A DNA stretch of 27,501 bases from DATLYF01 sp035575095. GTDB lineage: Bacteria > Pseudomonadota > Gammaproteobacteria > Competibacterales > Competibacteraceae. Below, piece by piece: positions 7,279 to 14,621 of the stretch; the stretch's first letter is position 1, and the number at the start of each line of letters is the position of its first letter. The stretch lies in assembly GCA_035575095.1 (NCBI GenBank), contig DATLYF010000170.1:1-27501 (forward strand), written 5' to 3'. The notes under the pieces are model-generated. The model ran no database searches. It was not told the origin of the DNA and was given only the letters and a program-made list of their open reading frames with translations. Position numbers and translations under genes: made by a program.

Positions 7279-7842
7279 ATGAACAAGCTGGCCATAGCCA
7301 TCACCACTCTGCTCGCCGCATCGCCGGCACTGTTGCTCGCCGAGGAGGCGCACCATCAGGCCCAGGCGGGAGCCGCTGCGCCCGCTGCACCAGCCGCAGG
7401 CACCCAGCCGCCGGCGCCGGCCACCGGGGAAACCACCCCCAAACCCGATGCCGCGCAGACCCTCATGGAGCGCATGGCGGAGCTGCGCGAACGCATGCGG
7501 GCGGCGAAGACGCCCGAGGAGCGCCGCAAGCTGATGGCCGAGCAGCGTCAGCTGATGCAGGAGGGCATGGACATGATGCGCTCCATGGGCGGCGGCATGA
7601 TGGGCGGTGGCATGATGGGCGGTGGCATGGGCGCAATGGACATGGCGCAGTGTCAGCGCATGATGGAGCGGCACATGGACATGATGCGGATGATGATGGA
7701 GATGATGGGCGGCGGCATGGGCGCGCCAGCCCTGGAGCAGCGCCAGCGCATGATGGAGCGGCGCATGGACATGATGCAGATGATGCTGGAGATGATGCTG
7801 GACCAGCAGTCGATGACGGCACCCAAGGGCGAGCAGCAGTGA
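7279..7842 (+). CDS. Met-rich exported protein, putative periplasmic copper binder
   Basis: A 187-residue protein with a Sec signal peptide (about 1-21, cleavage near ALLLAEE), an Ala/Pro-rich linker, a charged helical stretch (about 60-95) and a C-terminal part made largely of Met, Gly and Arg with about thirty methionines. GGGMM units recur near 105-120. A 20-residue block, QCQRMMERHMDMM at 124 onward, recurs at 154 onward as QRQRMMERRMDMM, a 30-residue duplication. Dense Met motifs bind Cu(I) in CopA/CopB- and CusB-type proteins, so periplasmic Cu(I) sequestration is the likely role. The only Cys is at 125. The frame is open from 7201, but the ATG at 7279 has GAGG 8 bases upstream and starts the signal peptide. 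Confidence 0.82.
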   Translation: MNKLAIAITTLLAASPALLLAEEAHHQAQAGAAAPAAPAAGTQPPAPATGETTPKPDAAQTLMERMAELRERMRAAKTPEERRKLMAEQRQLMQEGMDMMRSMGGGMMGGGMMGGGMGAMDMAQCQRMMERHMDMMRMMMEMMGGGMGAPALEQRQRMMERRMDMMQMMLEMMLDQQSMTAPKGEQQ

Positions 7843-7855
7843 AGGGAAAACCCCT

Positions 7856-8098
7856 ATGTCGACACACTCCGATCCCAAGCCTAAGAGCCCCCTCCTCCCT
7901 CCCTGGGTGTTCTGGGGCTTCCTGGCTATCGCCGGGTTCTTCCTGATCACCGAGCACCGCGCTCACCTGCTCGGCTGGCTGCCATTCCTGCTGCTGCTGG
8001 CCTGCCCGTTGCTGCATCTGCTCATGCATGGCGGCCACGGCGGCCATACCCACGAGGGGCAGGAAAACGGCCCCAAGAAGCCTGGAGACCAGCCATGA
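7856..8098 (+). CDS. DUF2933 family small membrane protein
   Basis: An 80-residue protein with two hydrophobic segments (about 17-30 and 40-57) followed by a His/Gly-rich tail (HLLMHGGHGGHTHEG). This matches DUF2933, short membrane proteins found in copper- and silver-resistance loci; the biochemical role is unknown, although the His/Met tail could bind metal. It begins 13 bases after the Met-rich gene with AGGGA upstream. Its stop overlaps the start of the methyltransferase-like gene (ATGA), so it is translationally coupled to it. Confidence 0.85.
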   Translation: MSTHSDPKPKSPLLPPWVFWGFLAIAGFFLITEHRAHLLGWLPFLLLLACPLLHLLMHGGHGGHTHEGQENGPKKPGDQP

Positions 8099-8757
8099 AC
8101 CATGACGTCTCGGCCTATGGCCTGTGGTCGCTGGTGATCATCAATTCGCTAGTGTTCATCCTGTTCGCGTTCAGCTTCGTCTGCCCGCGCACCCGGCGCG
8201 ACTGGCGCTCACTCGGCATGTTCGCCGCCTTCGTGGTGGCCCTGTTCACCGAGATGTACGGCTTTCCCCTGACCATCTACTTGCTGCTGCCATGGCTCTC
8301 CCGGCAGTTTCCCGGCGTCGATTTCCTGTCCCACGACGCCGGCCACCTGCTGGAGGTGCTGCTCGGCTGGCGCGCCAATCCGCATTTCGGGCCGTTCCAC
8401 CTGCTGAGCGCGCTGCTGATCGGCGGCGGCTTCTGGCTGCTGGCCGCCGCCTGGCGCGTGCTGTACGAGGCCCAGCGGGCGGGCGAACTGGCCACCACCG
8501 GACCGTACCGCTACGTGCGCCACCCCCAATATGTCGGCTTCGTGTTGATCATGTTCGGTTTCCTGCTGCAATGGCCGACCCTACCGACCCTGCTGATGTT
8601 TCCGGTCCTGGTCTGGCTGTACGCCCGGCTGGCGCGGCGCGAGGAGCAGGAAGTTCTGGAACGATTCGGGGATCGCTACCGGCAGTACGCCGCCCGGACA
8701 CCGGCGTTCATCCCCCGCTTCCCCACATCGGGCACGCCGCACGCGACAGACCACTGA
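8095..8757 (+). CDS. isoprenylcysteine carboxyl methyltransferase-like membrane protein
   Basis: A 220-residue polytopic protein with about five membrane helices and the C-terminal signature of the ICMT/PEMT-like methyltransferase superfamily: GPYRYVRHPQYVGF (about 138-151), then REEQEVLERFGDRYRQYAARTPAFIP, which supplies the S-adenosylmethionine and substrate-binding residues in known relatives. Bacteria lack the usual prenylated substrates, so the acceptor, a lipid, thiol or small protein, is unknown. Relatives with this extended N-terminus sit next to DUF2933 genes in copper-resistance clusters. Start and previous stop overlap by ATGA. Confidence 0.85.
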   Translation: MNHDVSAYGLWSLVIINSLVFILFAFSFVCPRTRRDWRSLGMFAAFVVALFTEMYGFPLTIYLLLPWLSRQFPGVDFLSHDAGHLLEVLLGWRANPHFGPFHLLSALLIGGGFWLLAAAWRVLYEAQRAGELATTGPYRYVRHPQYVGFVLIMFGFLLQWPTLPTLLMFPVLVWLYARLARREEQEVLERFGDRYRQYAARTPAFIPRFPTSGTPHATDH

Positions 8758-8797
8758 CGTAAACGGCTAACCCATCCCAAGCACAGGAGGTGGCCGT

Positions 8798-10087
8798 ATG
8801 GCCCTCAAGACGACCACAGTCCCGAAGACCGACCGTCCCCGATCCACCCGGCTGGCAGTGCGACCGCCGGCCGCAGTCGAGAAGCCAGCAGCAGCACCGG
8901 CTCCGGCCAGAGAGACGACCGCAGCCGGTATTGCCGCGCAAGCGCCCACCACCCAGCCGCTGCTGGACCTTTTCGCCTATCAGCGGGACGTGTGGGAACA
9001 CACGGTCCTGTTCTGGGACACGCTGCGCCAGCGGGCGAACGCCATGATCGAGCACGAACGGGCCGGTCTGCCGCCGCTGCTCAATTTCCGCTACGAAACG
9101 CTGCTTGATGCGCGCCGCTTCGAGCGCCCGGCCAATTACGCGCTGCTGCGCAGCATCGAGGTCGGCGCCGACTGCGTCGAGGACTGCGTCGATCCGACCA
9201 AGCCGCCGATCATCATCATCGACCCGCGCGCCGGCCACGGGCCCGGTATCGGCGGCTTCAAGCGCGACTCTGAGGTCGGCATGGCGCTGCATGAGGGGCA
9301 CACGGTCTACTTCGTGATCTTCTTCCCGGAACCCTGCCCAGGCCAGACGCTGGCCGACGTGCTGCACGCGCTGCGCCGCTTCGTCGAGGCCGTGGCGGCA
9401 CGCCATCCGGGCCGGTCGCCCGTCCTCTATGGCAACTGCCAGGCCGGCTGGGCCATCACCCTGCTGTCGGCCGACTGCCGGGGTCTGCTCGGCCCCGCCG
9501 TGCTCAACGGCTCACCCCTGTCCTATTGGGCCGGTGAGTCCGGCGTCAACCCCATGCGCATCGCCGGCGGCCTGCTCGGCGGAGCGTGGATCGCGCGCTT
9601 CCTCGCCGACCTCGGCGACGGCCGCTTCGATGGCGCCTGGCTGGTCCAGAACTTCGAGAACCTCAAGCCCGGCAACGCCGTCTGGGACAAGTATGCCAAT
9701 CTCTTCAGCGGCATCGACACGGAGCGCGAACGCTTCCTCGACTTCGAGCGCTGGTGGGGCGGCTTCTACTGGCTGAGCCGCGAGGAGATCGTCGCTATCG
9801 TCGAGGATCTGTTCATCGGCAACAAGCTCGAGCGGGGAGAGATCCGCATCGATGAGCACTGCAGCGTCGACCTGCGCCGCATCCGCGGCCCGCTGGTCAT
9901 CTTCGCCTCTTACGGCGACAACATCACACCGCCGCACCAGGCGCTCGGCTGGATCCCGGCAGTCTACGCCAGCACCGGGGAGCTCAAGCGCGCCGGGCAG
10001 CGCATCGTCTATCTCACCAACCCGCACGTCGGCCATCTCTATACACCGGCTCCGCCATCAGCACCGCCTCAGCGAGGCCGAGTGTGA
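8798..10087 (+). pseudogene. DUF3141 protein, truncated at its C-terminal side
   Basis: A 429-codon frame starting at an ATG with an excellent AGGAGG. After a low-complexity Ala/Pro/Thr tail it matches DUF3141, alpha/beta-hydrolase-type proteins related to polyhydroxyalkanoate synthases. Marks are IIIIDPRAGHGPGIGG (138-153), a nucleophile-elbow GNCQAGW with Cys at 214, and a late NPHVGHL. Family proteins are, to my knowledge, far longer and continue after GHL. Here homology stops at about 10039, followed by 15 unrelated Pro/Arg-rich residues (415-429) read out of frame through a metallo-beta-lactamase remnant. The simplest reading is a deletion that fused two neighbouring genes. The hydrolase core may still be made, but the gene is probably non-functional in its original role. 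Confidence 0.75.
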
Positions 10088-10340
10088 TCTGCTGTGCCGG
10101 GGCGCCCGCTCCATCCGCATCCACGGCCAGGACGTGCCGGTATGGGCCGAGGTCGTGCAACTGACGAACGCTTGCGCTCACGCCGATGCGGACGAGATCC
10201 TGGCCTGGCTCAGGACGGCGCCGCGGCCGCCGCGCACGGTCTTCGTCACCCACGGCGAGCCGGAGGCGGCCGACACGCTGCGCGCCGCGCTGATCGCCTA
10301 TGCGCTGGCCCTGGCGTTCAGCGCGCGCCTGCTGCGGGCA
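10068..10340 (+). pseudogene. C-terminal remnant of RNA-processing-type metallo-beta-lactamase (RMMBL tail)
   Basis: In the frame beginning LSEAECDLLCRGARSIRIHG the translation continues with DVPVWAEVVQLTN, then AHADADEILAWLR and PPRTVFVTHGEPEAADTLR. This is the C-terminal beta-CASP/RMMBL end (PF07521) of MBL-fold proteins related to CPSF and RNase J; the AHAD and THGEP motifs are diagnostic. The N-terminal MBL domain and its HxHxDH motif are absent, and the piece directly abuts the truncated DUF3141 gene. After about 10290 the similarity fades. The remaining bases to 10465 hold no convincing gene, only a short open stretch ending in TAG at 10454. Confidence 0.72.
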
Positions 10341-10465
10341 TCGCCCGCTCGGGCACGCTGTGCGGCCACATACGCTGTGGGCCACCGGCGCGCTCTCCTA
10401 CGGCTTACAGTCAGTGCCGTTCGTTACGGTTGGGTTTGCACAGAGCATCCTTTAGGAGAAACCCG

Positions 10466-12823
10466 ATGCCCAATGTCATCGATCCGGTCTGCGGTATGCA
10501 GATCGACCCCGCCACCGCCAAAGCCAGCGATATCCATAACGGCCAGCGGTATTGGTTCTGCTCGTCTCAGTGCCAGCAGAAGTTTGCGGCCGATCCTGAG
10601 AAATATGTCGGTGCATCCCATGCGGTCCTCGCTCAGGGGCAGGCGACAGCGCTGCGGCATGAGCACCGCGCCCATCTAGCCCTGAGACCAACCAGAACCG
10701 CCGCGTCGGTGGAAAAAGCCAAGGACCCCATCTGCGGGATGCTGGTGGACAAGGCCACTGCGCTCAAGTCGCAACGTGGAGGCCGCACTTACTATTTCTG
10801 CAGCGAAAGCTGCCTGCGCACCTTCGAGTCGCCGGAAAGCGAATTGAAAGCGATGCGCACGCGCGTGGCCATCGCCCTGACCGGGGTGCTGGCGCTCGCC
10901 ATCCTGCGTGCCGGCGCCTTCATCGCGCTGGCCACCGGGGCCACGCTGCTGACCTGGGTGCCCATTCCGGCCCTGCCCTGGTTCACCTGGGGCGTGTGGC
11001 TGTTCCTGCTGGTGACGCCGGTGCAGTTCATCGGCGGTTGGAGCTTCTACAAAGGCGCATGGAACGCCATCAGTACGCGCAATATCAACATGGATTTCCT
11101 GATCGCCCTGGGCACCTCGGTGGCCTATTTCTACAGCGTGGCGGTCTTGTTCTTTCCGGACGTGCTGCCGGTCAAGGTCGAGGAGCGCGACGTCTATTTC
11201 GAAGTGTCCGCGGTGATCATCGCCTTTGTGCTGTTGGGCAAGTACATGGAGGAGATCATCAAGCGCAAATCCTCGGCCGCGGTAAGACGCCTGCTCGATC
11301 TCAAGCCGGCAACGGCCCATGTCCTGCGCGAAGGCATCGAGGAGGAGATTCCGGCGGAAAGCATCATGGTCGGGGAAATCGTGGTAGTCAAACCGGGCGA
11401 GAAGATCCCGACCGATGGTGAAGTGATCGAGGGACAGTCGAGCGTCGACGAATCCATGCTCACCGGCGAGTCCATGCCCGTGGAAAAGCGGCCGGGCGCG
11501 GCGGTCATCGGCGGCACGTTGAACCGTTCGGGAATGTTCCTGTTCCGGGCGACCCGGATCGGCGCCGATACCGCGCTGGCCCAGATCATCAAGATGGTCG
11601 AAGAGGCGCAGGCCAGCACCGCGCAGATCCAACGCCTGGCCGACAAGGTCACCAGCTATTTCGTCCCGGCGGTGGTTGCCGTGGCGGTGCTGGCCTTCGT
11701 GGGCTGGTGGTTGGCCGGCAGTTTCCCGCAGGGATTGCTGGCCTCCATCGCCGTGCTCATCATTTCCTGCCCCTGCGCCCTGGGCGTGGCCACGCCGGCG
11801 GCACTGATGGTCGGGGTCGGCAAAGGTGCCGACAACGGCATTCTGATCCGCGGCGGGGAAGTGCTGGAGCGGGCGGAACGGCTGACCACGGTGGTTTTCG
11901 ACAAGACCGGGACCATTACCCGCGGCGAGCCGAATGTCACCGATGTCGTCCCGCTGCAGGACGGCGACGAATCCCGGGTTCTGGCGCTGGCCGGCGCGGT
12001 GGAGGCCGGCTCCGAGCATCCGCTGGGCGAGGCGATCGTACGCGCCGCCCGCCATCGCGGACTGACGCTGCCGAAAGCCTCGGCCATTACGGCCATCGCC
12101 GGCCACGGCATCCAGGGCGTGATCGATGGCAAGCCGGTGTTACTGGGGAATCGCCGGCTGTTCGCCCAGCAAAACATCTCGACCGCGCACGCCGAAGCCA
12201 CCCTGCAGCGTCTGGAAGCCGAGGGCAAGACGGCCATGCTGGTCGGTCATGACCAGACCTTGCTCGGCATCATCGCCGTGGCCGATACCTTGAAACCGGA
12301 AGCGCAAGAAGCCATCGCGGCCCTCAAGGCCCGCGGTATCAAGGTCGTGCTGCTGACCGGCGATAACCGCCGCACCGCCAGCGCCATCGCCCGGCAAATC
12401 GGCATCGAACACGTCATTGCCGAAGTGCTGCCGGATGAAAAGGTGAATGTGATCCGGCAATTGCAAAAAGCGGGTGAGGTGGTTGCCATGGTCGGTGACG
12501 GCGTCAACGATGCGCCGGCATTGGCCACCGCCGAAATCGGCATCGCCATCGGTTCGGGCTCCGATGTCGCCAAGGAAACGGGCGGGATCATCCTCATCAA
12601 GAACGACGTGCGCGATGTCGTGGCCTCGATCCAGCTCTCCCGGGCTACCATGACCAAGATCAAGCAAAACTTGTTCTGGGCCTTCATCTACAACACCATC
12701 GGCATCCCGATCGCCGCGCTCGGCTTGCTCAATCCCATCATCGCCGCTGCCGCCATGGCGTTGAGTTCGCTCTCGGTGATCGTAAATTCGGCCCTGCTGA
12801 AACATGCGCCTCTTAGCTCATGA
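10466..12823 (+). CDS. Cu(I)-exporting P1B-type ATPase with two N-terminal YHS domains
   Basis: A 785-residue ATPase. Two YHS domains replace the usual HMA domains: DPVCGM (6-11) with FCSSQC (31-36), and DPICGM (87-92) with FCSESC (111-116). The membrane and catalytic core is complete: TGES (333-336) in the actuator domain, CPC (435-437), DKTGT with Asp479 as phosphorylation site, SEHPLGEA, and GDGVNDAP. Tyr-Asn in helix 7 (FIYNTIGIP) and MALSS in helix 8 complete the Cu(I) signature of the P1B-1 class. It should pump Cu(I) from cytoplasm to periplasm. The frame is open back to 10094, but the ATG at 10466 has AGGAG 6 bases upstream and starts directly before YHS1. No CueR-type promoter is seen upstream, so control differs from the other copper ATPase. 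Confidence 0.93.
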   Translation: MPNVIDPVCGMQIDPATAKASDIHNGQRYWFCSSQCQQKFAADPEKYVGASHAVLAQGQATALRHEHRAHLALRPTRTAASVEKAKDPICGMLVDKATALKSQRGGRTYYFCSESCLRTFESPESELKAMRTRVAIALTGVLALAILRAGAFIALATGATLLTWVPIPALPWFTWGVWLFLLVTPVQFIGGWSFYKGAWNAISTRNINMDFLIALGTSVAYFYSVAVLFFPDVLPVKVEERDVYFEVSAVIIAFVLLGKYMEEIIKRKSSAAVRRLLDLKPATAHVLREGIEEEIPAESIMVGEIVVVKPGEKIPTDGEVIEGQSSVDESMLTGESMPVEKRPGAAVIGGTLNRSGMFLFRATRIGADTALAQIIKMVEEAQASTAQIQRLADKVTSYFVPAVVAVAVLAFVGWWLAGSFPQGLLASIAVLIISCPCALGVATPAALMVGVGKGADNGILIRGGEVLERAERLTTVVFDKTGTITRGEPNVTDVVPLQDGDESRVLALAGAVEAGSEHPLGEAIVRAARHRGLTLPKASAITAIAGHGIQGVIDGKPVLLGNRRLFAQQNISTAHAEATLQRLEAEGKTAMLVGHDQTLLGIIAVADTLKPEAQEAIAALKARGIKVVLLTGDNRRTASAIARQIGIEHVIAEVLPDEKVNVIRQLQKAGEVVAMVGDGVNDAPALATAEIGIAIGSGSDVAKETGGIILIKNDVRDVVASIQLSRATMTKIKQNLFWAFIYNTIGIPIAALGLLNPIIAAAAMALSSLSVIVNSALLKHAPLSS

Positions 12824-12876
12824 GGCGCTCCAAATCAGCAAACTCCGCCCCGGCTGCTCAAGACAGCGTTGCGCGA

Positions 12877-12894
12877 CGCTCGCAGTCGCGAGCG
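12877..12894. terminator. hairpin between convergent genes
   Basis: CGCTCGC (12877-12883), loop AGTC, GCGAGCG (12888-12894) is a perfect 7-bp stem in the 78-base gap between the convergent YHS-ATPase and MFS genes. No T-run follows on either strand, so termination efficiency is doubtful. The same stem sequence recurs at 22755-22772 with a different loop. Confidence 0.4.
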
Positions 12895-12901
12895 CTGGGA
12901 T

Positions 12902-14161
12902 TCAAGCGGCCGCGGCTGCTTTCAGCGCCACGGGTTGCTCGCGGATCGGCAGGTTGACCAGCGCGGCAGCGGACGCCAGCAGGATGTCGGTGTACCACAT
13001 CCAGTCGTAATTGCCGAAGCGTACGAGCGCGATACCGCCGAGCCATGCTCCGAAGAAACCGCCGATCTGGTGGGATAGCAGCGTCAGGCCGAACAGTGTC
13101 GCCAGATAGCGCAGGCCGAACAGCTTGGCGACCAGGCCTGCGGTCGGCGGGACGGTAGCGAGCCAGGTCAGCCCCAGGGCCACCGAGAACAGGTAGAACG
13201 TCCACGCTGTCTTCGGCGCCAACAGGTACAGCGCGATGATCACGGCGCGCGAACCGTACAGGTAGGCCAGCAGCCACTTCATGCGATAGCGTTGTGCAAG
13301 TGCCCCGGCGCCCAGGCTGCCGACGATGTTTGCCAGGCCTATGAGCGCCAGCGATGCGGCCGAGACGCTGGCCGGCAAGCCGCACAAATCCACCGCTCCC
13401 GGCAAGTGCGTCACCAGGAACGCAATGTGGAAGCCGCAGGTGAAGAAGCCGGCGTGCAGGCACCAGTAACTGCGGTCGCGAAAGGCCTGAGCCAGCTGCA
13501 GGCGCAGACCGCCTGCCGGCGCCACCGCAAAGCCTGCCGCCGGCGCGCCAGGCGCCGTGGCGCTTGCCATCGAGCTTTGCACCGGTCCGCGCCGCAAGGG
13601 CCAGGCCAGCGGAAGCGTCGCGAGCGACACGGCGGCCATCGTCAGCATCGCCTGAACCCAGCCGAAGGACGCGATGATGGCCTGCAGTAGCGGTGCGAAC
13701 ACGAACTGCCCAAACGATCCGCCAGCATTGATCAAGCCCGATGCAAACGCCCGGCGCTCCGGCGGCAGGCGGCGCGCCGTCGCCCCGATCAGGATCGAGA
13801 AACTGCCCGCGCCAGCCCCGGCTGCGGCAAGCAGTCCGATGCTCAGGACGAGCGCGATCTCGCTCTGCATGAAGGGCGTGAGCGCAAGCCCCACCGCCAG
13901 CATGATCCCCCCGGCGACGAGTGAACGGCCTGGCCCGTAATGATCGGCCACGGCACCGAATACGGGTTGTGAAGCGCCCCATACGAACTGGCCGACCGCC
14001 ATCGCGAAGCTGATGGCCTCGATGCCCAGGCCGGTCGAGGTATTGAGCGGCGCGACAAACAGGCCCAACGACTGGCGGGCACCCATCGTGATCATCAGGA
14101 TTGCGGCAGCGGCCAGGGAGAGCGGCCAGATGCCTGCGCTGCTGCGACGGGAATCACTCAC
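12902..14161 (-). CDS. MFS transporter, monocarboxylate/OFA-like
   Basis: A 419-residue protein with about twelve membrane helices and a central cytoplasmic loop rich in Ala/Pro (about 195-215). FGAVADHYGPGRSLVAGG fits the MFS A-like motif between helices 2 and 3, and the general layout recalls the oxalate/formate or monocarboxylate (OFA/MCT) branch. The substrate cannot be called. The frame is open to 14227, but a GTG at 14161 has AAAGGA 8 bases upstream and removes a charged 22-residue extension, so it is preferred. It is transcribed separately from the oxidase genes upstream, with its own promoter and a strong hairpin between. A link to copper handling is not evident. Confidence 0.82.
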   Translation of the reverse strand: MSDSRRSSAGIWPLSLAAAAILMITMGARQSLGLFVAPLNTSTGLGIEAISFAMAVGQFVWGASQPVFGAVADHYGPGRSLVAGGIMLAVGLALTPFMQSEIALVLSIGLLAAAGAGAGSFSILIGATARRLPPERRAFASGLINAGGSFGQFVFAPLLQAIIASFGWVQAMLTMAAVSLATLPLAWPLRRGPVQSSMASATAPGAPAAGFAVAPAGGLRLQLAQAFRDRSYWCLHAGFFTCGFHIAFLVTHLPGAVDLCGLPASVSAASLALIGLANIVGSLGAGALAQRYRMKWLLAYLYGSRAVIIALYLLAPKTAWTFYLFSVALGLTWLATVPPTAGLVAKLFGLRYLATLFGLTLLSHQIGGFFGAWLGGIALVRFGNYDWMWYTDILLASAAALVNLPIREQPVALKAAAAA

Positions 14162-14248
14162 AAGACGGATCCTTTCATTCAGCGATACGGCAATTCGCAG
14201 TGCCGTTCGGCCATGACGTTCCTGCACTATGGCAAAGCATCTTTAATT

Positions 14249-14277
14249 TATCTAACGAATAAGTTTTATATGATCAA
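14249..14277 (-). promoter_or_regulatory. sigma70-type promoter of the MFS gene
   Basis: On the minus strand TTGATC (plus-strand 14272-14277) is followed by a 17-base spacer and TAGATA (14249-14254), within the most AT-rich stretch of the region. The spacing is ideal and the hexamers are reasonable. Transcription would begin near 14242, about 80 bases before the GTG. Confidence 0.6.
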
Positions 14278-14364
14278 TCAACATTCATGATGGATGTCGC
14301 TCGAGATTTGTCGACTCAGCAATGACGAGAGACTAGTCGGAGGCAGGCAGGTGATTTCCGTAGC

Positions 14365-14402
14365 GAGGGCGCCGGCAGATTCGCACACTCTCCGGCGCCC
14401 TC
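14365..14402 (-). terminator. GC-rich hairpin ending the oxidase operon
   Basis: GAGGGCGCCGG (14365-14375) and CCGGCGCCCTC (14392-14402) form a perfect 11-bp stem with a 16-base loop, starting 10 bases after the stop of the last oxidase-operon gene on the minus strand. There is no T-run downstream, so it may act as a 3'-end stabilising hairpin or need help from Rho, but its place and strength suggest the operon ends here. Confidence 0.6.
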
Positions 14403-14411
14403 ACCCTGTTA

Positions 14412-14612
14412 CTACCGTCTCGATGACTTTGCGCGTCTGCGGGCCATCGCCATCGCCATGAGCGCCGCGAGGGCCAGAAAGACCAGCGAGCCCCAGCCCC
14501 AGACGGTGGCATAGCCCGGCATGGCGAACATCGGCACGGTGGCATAAAGCGCCGCGAGCACGGCCCACACCACGAACACGATGACGAGCAGAATGATGTC
14601 TTCGTTCATCAT
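14412..14612 (-). CDS. small two-helix membrane protein of the oxidase operon
   Basis: A 66-residue protein with two hydrophobic helices (about 6-24 and 32-58) and a basic C-terminus (RRRAKSSRR) that should face the cytoplasm. I know no family for it. It starts 9 bases after the oxidase subunit I stop, with GAGGAG upstream, and is the last gene before a strong hairpin. Small helices of this kind often serve as accessory subunits of terminal oxidases (compare subunit IIa of ba3 oxidase or CcoQ), so an oxidase-associated role is likely but inferred. Two adjacent ATGs are possible starts; the first is used. Confidence 0.65.
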   Translation of the reverse strand: MMNEDIILLVIVFVVWAVLAALYATVPMFAMPGYATVWGWGSLVFLALAALMAMAMARRRAKSSRR

Positions 14613-14621
14613 CTCATCTCC

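Noticed and set aside
10340..10465. Short open stretch reading LWATGALSYGLQ before the YHS-ATPase, as a separate gene
   Set aside because: It has no start codon with a ribosome site and no recognisable family; at most it is more debris of the deletion scar.
10676..12106. 476-codon minus-strand open frame
   Set aside because: Antisense to the YHS-domain copper ATPase, whose catalytic motifs are all in frame on the plus strand.
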